The position numbers and the translations under genes are program-made. The notes beneath the pieces were generated by a model. That model saw nothing but the letters and a program-made list of their open reading frames with translations, ran no database searches and had not been told where the DNA came from. Positions 25,901-32,918 of a stretch of DNA of 64,000 nt are shown here, in pieces. Position 1 is the first letter of the stretch; the number at the start of each line of letters is the position of its first letter. Origin of the DNA: Paenibacillus sp. MAHUQ-63 (GTDB lineage Bacteria > Bacillota > Bacilli > Paenibacillales > NBRC-103111); NCBI RefSeq assembly GCF_028765165.1, contig NZ_JARADB010000008.1, positions 150,433-214,432 of the forward strand, in the 5' to 3' direction.

Positions 25901-28089
25901 GTCAAGGTGAGGGCAAGGACGGACTCTACTTCGGATTATGGGACAGTATCGACGCTGATCCAGGTAATGATTACTTTGAGGACTTAGATGCTCGCGCTTC
26001 GGAAATTGATGGCGTATTGCACTGGATTCCTGTCTTCAATGAAAATATGGTAAGCAAATATGTGGTCAGCTTTGTGGATTTAAATCTAATGACTATCGGG
26101 CAGCCTATCGCTGAGGTGAACAAAGGGCAGCAGCGGTATAACCTCACTATTCAGGATATGCAAATTCCAGCGGGTGCTTGGGGCTTGATGGTAAAAGCGG
26201 TGAATCCGACAAATGAGGAGGTTTTATTGGGGTATTATAATCTGGTTGATAATATATCGAGTGAATCTGTTTCTACCTTGCCGACGGATAGCCAATCCCC
26301 TGCCATTAGTGTGAACCAACTGGATTATGATGGAGATGCAGGGGAAATAGGAGGGACTCTACTCTTTTATTCTGGTAATAGCTTCTATTCTACAACTCGT
26401 TACGATATTTATTACGTCAACGATCAACTGCAAAAACTTAAAGCAATGGTTAGCATTCCAGGAGGCGGATTTGGCATATATCAGGCTAGTATCCCTATGA
26501 ATACCCAGATTCCATTAGGAGCAACGAAGATTGCAGTTTATGCCGTGTCTTCGACGGGAATGAGCACTCCTGTTACCACTAACATAATTGATCGGACGTA
26601 CGGATTATCCTTGAATCCCGATCAAATTCAAATTACTAATAATAAAACCGGATCCTCTGATACGATTACTGTATCGGGTCTGAATTACGGAGATATCGTA
26701 AGGGTGTATCGCGATTCCACGTCAGCCAACTCATACTTACGTCAAGAAGTTGCCCCGGATGCTGCTTCTTTGAGCTTTACCGTTCCTCAGCTAGGGTCCG
26801 GGGAGGGGAGTTTGTATTTCTCCGTGCAGCATGGCGGCGGCTATCCAAGTATGAAGATTGCAAAAACCTATACAGCTGAACCTGCCGCCCCTGGGGTCGG
26901 TGGAGCAGGCGGAGGCGGTGGTGGTGGCGGAGGAGGCGGAGGCGTAAGCTTGCCGACGCGTGACGCCAACGGCAGAATGACTTATTCCTTCCAACCGGCT
27001 CATATAGATATGTTGATCGATCTCGCCAAAGAAGCCAAGAAGGAGCTTATCCTTGATGCTACGGCTAAACAGCATCTTGATATTACTACCGTTAGCTTCG
27101 AGGGAGATATCGCTAAGATTGCGGCGAATAAGGGCAAGCCTATCATCATTAAAGCAAACGACGTGCAGTTCATATTCCCCGTTAATTCCTTAAGTGGGGC
27201 ATACGAATTTGAAACTGTGAAGCTTACAATTGCTTCTGAAGACGTTCAGATCCTTGGAGACTTCGCAACGGCATCCCCGATCCTGGAGCTTTCATTAGCT
27301 GAAAAAGATAAGGTCCTAACAACGTTTGAGACGCCTATTGAGGCAACTTTCCGCTACGATCCGTCAAAAGTAACGAACGATAAGAATTTGGGTGTGTATT
27401 GGTTGGATGAGACAACGAGCACCTGGACCTATATCGGGGGACGGATAAATGGCGACGGAACAATTACCGCGTCATTATCACACTTTTCGAAGTATGCCGT
27501 TTTGGAGAAGACGGCAGCAGCCGAGAAAACATTTGCGGATACCCAAGGGCACTGGGCTCAAAAAGACATTGATCAGCTTGTCGGCAAAAAGATTATCGAT
27601 GGTATGGACGAGCAATCCTTTCAACCGGACAGCAACATGACGAGAGCGCAGTTTGTTACCATCCTGCAGAAGGCACTTCACCTGTCCTCTCAAGCAGAAT
27701 CAAAAGCTTTTGAAGACGTAGCTGTTGATTCATGGTATGTGGATGCTGTGAACGCCGCTTATGCTGCGAATATCGTAGGAGGGACAAGCGACAGCACCTT
27801 CTCTCCAGAGGCTTATGTAACGCGAGAGCAGCTGGCGGTTATGATGGTCAATGCGTATTTGAACGTTACCGGTAAAAAACTGAGCGATATTGTTTCAGAT
27901 CTACCGAATGATTATGCAGATGCAAGCAGCATAAGTGAGTGGGCTAAACAATACGTTGCAGCGGCTACATCACTTGGCTTGCTGAATGGTGTGGACAATA
28001 CCCATTTTGCACCGTCTCAAAATAGCACAAGAGCTCAAGTGGTCACCGTTGTCGTACGTATGCTGAAGCAAATTAACGACATGAAATAA
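22996..28089 (+). CDS. giant S-layer-anchored beta-propeller surface protein
   Basis: About 1697 residues. ATG 22996 follows AGGAGG by 12 bases; GTG 22987 is too close to it. A signal peptide (ISIVLLAIFMFLSSFIFP...AYA) is followed by YVTN/SMP-30-like propeller blades in two blocks (~50-330 and ~340-620: VGSGPSDLVQAGDKLYVALSGSNTIAIVDL; IGSQPNSIYMDHNQLYISFASANKIARVD). Four or five Ig/FN3-like modules of ~120 residues follow, each starting near GGxxSW, then a glycine run (~1303-1316), a linker domain, and three SLH repeats (~1511-1695; FADTQGHWAQKDIDQL, FEDVAVDSWYVDAVNAAY, YADASSISEWAKQYVAAA) that bind pyruvylated cell-wall polymer. It is a monocistronic surface adhesin or scaffold. Confidence 0.9.
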   Translation: MHTRTYRKLLNKRISIVLLAIFMFLSSFIFPGINENKAYAGSETPPSLTLENPIREWVLDEARGYIYAVSPKANTLLFIRMSDLKIEKYLTVGSGPSDLVQAGDKLYVALSGSNTIAIVDLAQKAVVGSITTSIKPYEIAMDGSKLFYAEYDQWCRVAAYDIATQLESMLGPGIAKTFYNPDLAVDAMNHILFIGESSMSGSNLFSYSTTTLQPIAKTSYDNGYGFSYPARKVLVDGGQVFYARYRFKTTDLASIEGSYKHNVMHIAGDKVFTSDSGNSGAAAPSHSYLYERDGFSQIAELPVAARNVVVDSQNRIYSYTGSDVWNSNIPNVIQIIHADPTTPKPPISDGQKVVLDKTVTDVVYSSDGANLFAISAENNQLMRIRTSDMTVQETRTIGSQPNSIYMDHNQLYISFASANKIARVDTLSGTSVSGSVYSWDIGSFVSQVVYGNQKLYYTASDRTFSGIRVLDTATGTKATYAASIDTPGRMILSAADNALYFGKANEYAAGQVFKFNLTDMSQQVASPLFGYPDFPKGSLTLSGNDLYYAGFLLDKNTLLRSWNGYSGAAIIAANGVNVFAKDAVWNRDSYAIQYHLSSVAKIVLPLPNGEIVVVSEDGKTLQMFTNMQALRDHAPEFNPPELRVTDVSFYDTESTKGVIGGTVSWYSMPPGTSIITGYTIYFLDENLNKLGPLIGDAPYESSRWYYNYSIPQTSIMPGTKYIGVYTKNANGESSSAATVELSDYVNTPGSGGGGNSPSYFNYTLEDQNTVRGNIHPLVSWYTPIEMNYTGYQISFADASGAQLGGNYSVSKHTLPGITYRVDVAENIVPQGAVYLDLRPKDLVGNVGTELYRMQIFDNTISSPVIEGTNTAIPAPDLFMGPNLDRDVSQGSIGGSFSWREASSEGAATSYVLYFVDGNNVKLQSIAEITRNNLNRPNQWVGYPSYEITLPHGTAIPAGTQRIGIFGKNSQGEGKDGLYFGLWDSIDADPGNDYFEDLDARASEIDGVLHWIPVFNENMVSKYVVSFVDLNLMTIGQPIAEVNKGQQRYNLTIQDMQIPAGAWGLMVKAVNPTNEEVLLGYYNLVDNISSESVSTLPTDSQSPAISVNQLDYDGDAGEIGGTLLFYSGNSFYSTTRYDIYYVNDQLQKLKAMVSIPGGGFGIYQASIPMNTQIPLGATKIAVYAVSSTGMSTPVTTNIIDRTYGLSLNPDQIQITNNKTGSSDTITVSGLNYGDIVRVYRDSTSANSYLRQEVAPDAASLSFTVPQLGSGEGSLYFSVQHGGGYPSMKIAKTYTAEPAAPGVGGAGGGGGGGGGGGGVSLPTRDANGRMTYSFQPAHIDMLIDLAKEAKKELILDATAKQHLDITTVSFEGDIAKIAANKGKPIIIKANDVQFIFPVNSLSGAYEFETVKLTIASEDVQILGDFATASPILELSLAEKDKVLTTFETPIEATFRYDPSKVTNDKNLGVYWLDETTSTWTYIGGRINGDGTITASLSHFSKYAVLEKTAAAEKTFADTQGHWAQKDIDQLVGKKIIDGMDEQSFQPDSNMTRAQFVTILQKALHLSSQAESKAFEDVAVDSWYVDAVNAAYAANIVGGTSDSTFSPEAYVTREQLAVMMVNAYLNVTGKKLSDIVSDLPNDYADASSISEWAKQYVAAATSLGLLNGVDNTHFAPSQNSTRAQVVTVVVRMLKQINDMK

Positions 28090-28099
28090 GCTTAATGCC

Positions 28100-28132
28100 A
28101 AAAAACTCTACATCGTTGATGTAGAGTTTTTT
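28100..28132. terminator. bidirectional terminator
   Basis: Perfect 15-bp stem AAAAAACTCTACATC / GATGTAGAGTTTTTT around a 3-nt loop, between convergent genes; it serves both strands. Confidence 0.9.
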
Positions 28133-28147
28133 GATGTTCATTTCTCC

Positions 28148-28978
28148 TTACCCCAGCAGTTCTTCCTCATCCTCCCCCGCAACAACCCCATATCGCTCCA
28201 AAGCCTTCCCCGATGACTCCAGCATCCGCCTTTTCAAATAATCGCCCTCCGCCACCCGGACGCGTTTCCCCAGGAAGCGAATTTTGGAGAGCAAATACTC
28301 CATTTCATCCCCAAGCAGCGTGATTCTGACCCGATAGGTGTCGTTCGCCGCATCGTACTCTACGTCTTTCTCGAAGCTGGAGAAGGCGTACAGGATGCGG
28401 GACAGCTCCGGATTATAGAGGCGGACGATCTCGATAAGCACTTCGCTTTTGCGGGAATCGAGTGTTCTCCCGATTTGGTTCCGTATACGCTCTACTGACG
28501 ACGGTTCGATGGACTCTTCCGTGAGCGCTTGGATTTTGTTCAGTCGGGTGCTCATGAAGGCGTGATGCCGCGTGTGATACCAGAGCAGATACCATTCTCT
28601 TTTGACCATGGAGTACTCCAGCTTGTAGGGAACGCCGGAATGATCCGTGTTCACGCGGCCACCCTTAATTTCGTAGGTCAGGCGGATGCCTGTCTTGTTC
28701 ATGATGTGCCGGCGCAAGGTTCGCAGGAGCGGGTGGTAGACCTGCTTCTCCGACATGCGGGCTTTCTCCACCAAGTGGCGGGAGGTATCCATGACGGGAT
28801 CCGGCTCGAGGATGGAGCGCAGCTTATCCAGCGTACCCGCCGTGAAGGCATCGGCTGCCGCCGGCTGTTCGAGCATCGTCTTCAGCCAAGCACGTTCGTG
28901 CGAGGTGACCATGAAGGTGCCGGAGTCCTCCAACCGGGAGATGATCTGGTGGTTAAAAATTTTCTCAAACAGATTCAT
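28148..28978 (-). CDS. WYL-domain protein without DNA-binding domain (second of a pair)
   Basis: 276 residues from ATG 28978; a longer TTG start at 29008 has no ribosome binding site. The WYL motif is EWYLLWYHTRHHAF at ~155, followed by the WYL C-terminal extension (VLIEIVRLYNPELSRIL ... LLGDEMEYLLSKIRFLGKRVRV). No helix-turn-helix is found at the N-terminus, so this looks like a ligand-sensing partner of the upstream protein. It overlaps that gene by 14 nt, which implies coupled translation. WYL domains bind nucleic acids or nucleotides in known regulators such as PafBC, BrxR and DriD. Its place divergent from an RtcB operon suggests sensing of damaged RNA or DNA, which is inference. Confidence 0.82.
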   Translation of the reverse strand: MNLFEKIFNHQIISRLEDSGTFMVTSHERAWLKTMLEQPAAADAFTAGTLDKLRSILEPDPVMDTSRHLVEKARMSEKQVYHPLLRTLRRHIMNKTGIRLTYEIKGGRVNTDHSGVPYKLEYSMVKREWYLLWYHTRHHAFMSTRLNKIQALTEESIEPSSVERIRNQIGRTLDSRKSEVLIEIVRLYNPELSRILYAFSSFEKDVEYDAANDTYRVRITLLGDEMEYLLSKIRFLGKRVRVAEGDYLKRRMLESSGKALERYGVVAGEDEEELLG

Positions 28979-30275
28979 AGTAAGACTGAATCTCCTTCCA
29001 TTCGGCAATCATTTCCCGCCGCAGCCGGCTGGGCTCCAAGATCTCGCAGCTAGAGCCGAAGCTGCGCAGCCAGGGCTTGATTTCGGTCGTGCCGTTGACT
29101 TGGATTTCATATACGAATGATTCCTCATCTTCATCCACAATCTCTCCCCATTGCCCCTGCAGCAGGACGCGCTCTTTGACGAAGTTCGGCTCCGAGCCTT
29201 CCGGATGATAGAATCGGGCGCGCACGGTCACGGGTAAGCCGGTATCGATGAGCCAGCTGTATTTTATTTTCTCCGCAAGCTCGTTCTTCTTGTCCTCATG
29301 CCAAGCCTCATCCACGGTTTCATCCTCTTCGATTTGGGTGATGCCTTCCATGCGGTATTTGCGAAGGCCCTCTCTGCCGTGAGCGAGCAGATACCATCTG
29401 CCATATTGATGATCGTACACAATCTTAAGCGGAAGCGTCCTCTCGGCTTTGCCCTCCGTGTCCCGTGCGAAGAGGGGATTGGTGTTCTTGGAAGCGTAGC
29501 TTTTCTCAGACTTCGGCGAGAAATATAGGAAACGGACCTTGCGCCGGTGCCGGATGGCATGAAGGAGCGTAAACAGATGCGCCTCATCCAGGATTCGGGA
29601 GTGATAATGATACTTATATAGAAATGGTTCGAGCGTATCCTGCCGGGCTGGGTTGCGCAGCAGATGCTTCTTGAGGCCGTCGCGCAGCAGATAGCCCTGG
29701 ACCGAAGGGACCTGCGTGTTCGCCATCACATCCACGAAATCGTAAAGATCGATTAGCTCCTCATCCGATAAGCTTCGAACCAGATCATTTTGAATCCGGT
29801 ATTGGTAGGGGCGGGGGCCTGGTTCTCTCCGAATGACGCCAACCTCCTCCAAGTATTTGAGGTCGGAGCGTATGGTTTTCTCGTCGGGCATCGGAAGATC
29901 GGAGGGGAGGCTGCTGCAGCACGTATCCAAAAGTTCCATCGTGGTCATAGGCTGATCGTTCATCGCGGCCATGAGCAGCGAGATGCGCTGGCTTTCGGAT
30001 TCCTTGACGGATTTGGCGCGGAACAGGAACAAGAGCAGAGGATCGGTGGAGTCATAGTAGCTGAACCGAATCGTTTGGGCTAATTCCCGGCTTTGTTCCT
30101 TGGGCAAATGCTGGTGCATGGAGCTCACGACTTCTTTGAGCCGGCGGATCGTTTTATCGAAGGTATGGACGGAAATGCCGAGCCGCTCCGCGAACTGCTG
30201 CCTGCTGAACGCCCCGCTGGTAAGCACGAGCATCCGCAGGAACTGAATTTCTTTATCAAAGCTCTCTTTGGCCAC
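28965..30275 (-). CDS. HTH-WYL transcriptional regulator divergent from the RNA-repair operon
   Basis: 436 residues from GTG 30275, which has GGAGG seven bases upstream. An N-terminal helix-turn-helix is at ~10-55 (SGAFSRQQFAERLGISVHTFDKTIRRLKE). A second winged-helix-like segment is at ~105-160 (TTMELLDTC ... DEKTIRSDLKYLEEVGVIRRE). The WYL domain is at ~235-320 with RWYLLAHGREGLRKYRMEGI, followed by a WCX-like C-terminal domain. It should bind DNA and respond to a ligand through the WYL pocket. It is the only DNA-binding protein of the pair and is transcribed away from the slipin-RlaP-RtcB operon, whose promoter it most likely controls. Confidence 0.85.
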   Translation of the reverse strand: MAKESFDKEIQFLRMLVLTSGAFSRQQFAERLGISVHTFDKTIRRLKEVVSSMHQHLPKEQSRELAQTIRFSYYDSTDPLLLFLFRAKSVKESESQRISLLMAAMNDQPMTTMELLDTCCSSLPSDLPMPDEKTIRSDLKYLEEVGVIRREPGPRPYQYRIQNDLVRSLSDEELIDLYDFVDVMANTQVPSVQGYLLRDGLKKHLLRNPARQDTLEPFLYKYHYHSRILDEAHLFTLLHAIRHRRKVRFLYFSPKSEKSYASKNTNPLFARDTEGKAERTLPLKIVYDHQYGRWYLLAHGREGLRKYRMEGITQIEEDETVDEAWHEDKKNELAEKIKYSWLIDTGLPVTVRARFYHPEGSEPNFVKERVLLQGQWGEIVDEDEESFVYEIQVNGTTEIKPWLRSFGSSCEILEPSRLRREMIAEWKEIQSYYESV

Positions 30276-30517
30276 GAGGGATCCTCCGTTCAAAAGTAAC
30301 ATGTTCTTCCATTGTAACAGGGGATGGATTTGGGTGGAATGGAAAAGTTTATGCGGCGTCGTAATACTTTCGCCATGTTCGTTATTACGAAAATGAGCGA
30401 AGATAGAACCTGTAGACGATAAAAGCCAAAGGGCGTTCCCATCCTACATGTTTCTTGTTCGGACGGTCGTAACGAGGCAGGGATATCGAGATGTCCCGCA
30501 GTGCCGCGCATCGTATG

Positions 30518-30583
30518 CTGCGGTATCCTGTACGATCGGACGGTAAGAAACCATTATTTGGGGTTCGATTCCCCAATCGCATA
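30518..30583 (+). ncRNA. tRNA-like element A (degenerate cloverleaf)
   Basis: A perfect T-arm: TGGGG (30559-30563), loop TTCGATT, CCCCA (30571-30575). ATCGCAT (30576-30582) follows and pairs with CTGCGGT (30518-30524) at six of seven positions (one G-U), giving an acceptor-like stem. Between them only 32 nt remain, enough for a small D-like hairpin (TCC...GGA) and a 3-bp arm (GGTAAGAAACC). At 66 nt it is too short and broken for a normal tRNA. TTCGATT is the textbook T-loop, so a tRNA origin is likely. Confidence 0.45.
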
Positions 30584-30587
30584 ATGA

Positions 30588-30640
30588 GCGATTCTGGTAG
30601 AACACTCGACTTCCACTCGAGCGATGATCAATTTTATTAG
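30588..30640 (+). ncRNA. tRNA-like element B (Gly-type D-arm and anticodon arm)
   Basis: A D-arm-like TTC-TGGTA-GAA (as in tRNA-Gly) is followed by one base and a perfect anticodon arm CTCGA-CTTCCAC-TCGAG (30605-30621), whose loop places TCC at positions 34-36 (Gly). The T-arm that should follow is absent or decayed (AT-rich ATCAATTTTATTAG). It begins a few bases after element A, so the two together carry T-arm/acceptor and D/anticodon halves in the reverse of the usual order. Confidence 0.4.
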
Positions 30641-30657
30641 ACCTATTAGCGGGAATC

Positions 30658-30791
30658 CTCAGTTTGCCATCGAGCAGGCACTGAGAACGCAGCTTAGCAG
30701 CCAGTGGATACCGGATAGGAATAAGGTGCACGACCAGGTAGCGGCAAGAAGAGCGAGCGCGGACTGAAACGGAGATCGCATTCGCTATCCG
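30658..30791 (+). ncRNA. structured leader RNA upstream of the slipin-RlaP-RtcB operon
   Basis: Two strong foldable elements lie between the tRNA-like arms and the slipin gene. First, CTCAG(TT)TGCC / GGCA CTGAG (30658-30685) around an 8-nt loop. Second, a long-range stem: CGGATAG+GAAT (30712-30722) with ATTC+CTATCCG (30780-30791), 11 bp with one bulge, enclosing ~57 nt. Upstream also are GGGATAT-CGAG-ATGTCCC (30480-30497) and CCGCGCAT-CGT-ATGC(T)GCGG (30504-30523). No ORF with a ribosome binding site is seen from 30303 to 30922. An untranslated regulatory RNA is likely; no known RNA family was recognised. Confidence 0.4.
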
Positions 30792-30922
30792 TAAGCTACG
30801 TGTGCAAGTACCGATTTCCCCAACCTCAAGCTTGGCTCCGCTCCTGAATCAGGGGGATTCCCTATGAGAGGTCACCAACCACCATCAAATCATCAAAGTT
30901 CCGTGAAATGAGGAGATAAATT

Positions 30923-32029
30923 ATGTTTAAGAAAATCATTGTGAAAGCTGACGAAAGAGGATTATTGTTTAGAAAAGGCAGTTATGTGAAGCACTTGCAG
31001 CCGGGCGCTTATCGGATCGCTCCATTTTCGGATGATGAGATCGTCTTGTTGAATGTTACGAAGCCGTTTGCCGTGCAGGGGAAAGATCTGAATTTGTTTC
31101 TTCAAGATGAACGTCTGCTCGGTGAACTTACCGTTATCCATGTTCAGGATCATGAGTACGTGCTTCATTATGAGGATGGCAAGTTCGTGTCGCTGCTGAC
31201 AGCCGGTAAATATGCTTTCTGGACTGTGCTCAAAAAGCACGACTTTACTCGAGTCGACATTCGCCAACCAGAGGTTGGTTCAGATATAGATAAAGCGATA
31301 TTTGCGAAAATTGCTGGGTATCTCTATGCGTCCGAAGTGGCCAGCCACGAGACAGGGGTGCTATTTTATAACAATGTCATGCAGAAGGTGCTTGCCCCGG
31401 GGAAATATTACTTTTGGAAGGGGCCGGTGATGGCATCGATCAAAACCGTCGATTTGCGGCAGCAGCAGCTGGATATGACGGGTCAGGAAATGATGACGGA
31501 AGACAAGGTAACGCTTCGTTTAAACTTCGTCTGCCAGTACAAGATTGTCAACCCGCTGCGGGTACTGGAGATCAAAGCTTTCGAAGATCAGGTCTATATT
31601 CTTCTGCAGTTAATTCTGCGTGAATATGTAGGGACTTTGAAGCTCGATGACCTGTTGCGGATGAAGCAAGAGATTGCGGCATTTGTACTTTCCCGTCTGA
31701 ACGGCATGAGCGAGGATTATGGGGTTAAATTCTATTCCGCCGGTGTCAAAGATATCATTCTGCCTGGGGACGTTAAAGAGATACTGAATACGGTTCTGCT
31801 AGCCGAGAAGAAGGCCCAAGCCAACTTGATTACCCGTCGTGAGGAGACAGCTTCCACTCGCAGCCTGCTTAACACAGCCAAGCTGATGGATGAGAATCAG
31901 ACTCTCTTCCGATTGAAGGAAATTGAATTTCTCGAGAAAATGTGTGAGAAAATCGGGACGATTTCGCTGACCGGCGGGGGTAATCTGTTGGAGCAGTTGA
32001 ATTCGCTTCTTGGTGGGGCTAGACAATAA
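30923..32029 (+). CDS. slipin (SPFH/band-7) protein of RtcB operon
   Basis: 368 residues; TGAGGAG precedes ATG 30923. The N-terminal ~110 residues (IIVKADERGLLFRKGSYVKHLQPG) and the second half (EVASHETGVLFYNNVMQKVLAPGKYYFW) are a duplicated slipin-specific pattern, followed by the SPFH domain (MTEDKVTLRLNFVCQYKIVNPL, DDLLRMKQEIAAFVLSRL) and a short helical tail. Unlike most SPFH proteins it has no obvious hydrophobic N-terminal anchor. SPFH proteins form large ring or cage oligomers. Slipins are recurrent partners of RlaP and RtcB in bacterial RNA-repair loci, where they may scaffold the enzymes. First gene of the operon. Confidence 0.88.
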   Translation: MFKKIIVKADERGLLFRKGSYVKHLQPGAYRIAPFSDDEIVLLNVTKPFAVQGKDLNLFLQDERLLGELTVIHVQDHEYVLHYEDGKFVSLLTAGKYAFWTVLKKHDFTRVDIRQPEVGSDIDKAIFAKIAGYLYASEVASHETGVLFYNNVMQKVLAPGKYYFWKGPVMASIKTVDLRQQQLDMTGQEMMTEDKVTLRLNFVCQYKIVNPLRVLEIKAFEDQVYILLQLILREYVGTLKLDDLLRMKQEIAAFVLSRLNGMSEDYGVKFYSAGVKDIILPGDVKEILNTVLLAEKKAQANLITRREETASTRSLLNTAKLMDENQTLFRLKEIEFLEKMCEKIGTISLTGGGNLLEQLNSLLGGARQ

Positions 32030-32057
32030 CGTAAAATACCGGAGAGGGGATAGCCGC

Positions 32058-32903
32058 ATGCATGATGTCGGAGAACATGTATTAGAGGAATTAAGGCAAA
32101 TCGAGAAGAAAGAGAACGTCCGGATCTTGTATGCATGCGAATCGGGCAGCCGTGCATGGGGATTCCCATCAAAGGATAGCGATTACGACGTGAGATTTCT
32201 CTATGTTCGGCCTGTGGAGTGGTACTTATCGATCTATGAGAAGCGGGATGTGATCGAACGTCCGATTAGCGACATGCTGGATATCAATGGATGGGATTTG
32301 CGCAAAGCTTTGAACTTATTCCGTAAGTCCAATCCACCGCTGCTCGAGTGGCTTCAGTCCCCGATCGTCTATAGGGAGAACCATGAAGTAGCGGATCAAA
32401 TTCGTTGTATTGCTCCTTTCACGTTTTCACCAAGGTCATGCATGCATCACTATTTGCACATGGCGAAGGGGAACTATCGGGAGTACCTGCAGGGTGAGCT
32501 GGTGAAAATCAAGAAATACTTTTATGTTCTCCGTCCGATTCTGGCATGCGAATGGATAGAAAAGCACAATACCATGCCGCCTATAGAATTTGGTAGGCTG
32601 GTTGATGCCATTCTGCCAAGGGAAAGCGAGCTTAAGGAGATTATCGGTGGTTTGCTTGTACGTAAAAGAGCAGGCGATGAGATGGATTACGAACCGAGGA
32701 TTAACGCGATCAACACGTTTTTGGAAGAAAGAATGGAGTTTTACGGGCGGATATCAGCGGGTATGCAGTCGTCAGATGGGGGACAGGATCAGAGGCTTGA
32801 CGAGTTGTTTCGATCCGTGCTGACACAAGTATGGGAACAAGGTAATGAAAACAATACTACTAAGCCAAAGGGCTTTAAACTCGGGTATGATTACAAGATG
32901 TAG
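32058..32903 (+). CDS. RlaP-type nucleotidyltransferase (RNA-ligase-associated Pol-beta superfamily)
   Basis: 281 residues from ATG 32058, with GAGAGGGG upstream; an ATG-like start at 32010 overlaps the slipin gene and lacks a site. The Pol-beta nucleotidyltransferase signature is plain at ~30-48: ACESGSRAWGFPSKDSDYDVRFLYVRP, where GS and DXD bind nucleotide and metal. The rest, including DINGWDLRKALNLFRKSNPPLLEWLQSP, fits the PF10127 family. It probably adds or modifies nucleotides at RNA ends before or after ligation by RtcB; the actual reaction is not established here. Fifteen bp separate it from rtcB. Confidence 0.88.
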   Translation: MHDVGEHVLEELRQIEKKENVRILYACESGSRAWGFPSKDSDYDVRFLYVRPVEWYLSIYEKRDVIERPISDMLDINGWDLRKALNLFRKSNPPLLEWLQSPIVYRENHEVADQIRCIAPFTFSPRSCMHHYLHMAKGNYREYLQGELVKIKKYFYVLRPILACEWIEKHNTMPPIEFGRLVDAILPRESELKEIIGGLLVRKRAGDEMDYEPRINAINTFLEERMEFYGRISAGMQSSDGGQDQRLDELFRSVLTQVWEQGNENNTTKPKGFKLGYDYKM

Positions 32904-32918
32904 GAGTTGAAATAGGAT

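Noticed and set aside
30518..30640. Functional tRNA genes (for example tRNA-Gly TCC)
   Set aside because: Neither piece gives a complete cloverleaf: A lacks a full D and anticodon arm, B lacks a T-arm and clear acceptor stem. Reported as tRNA-like only.
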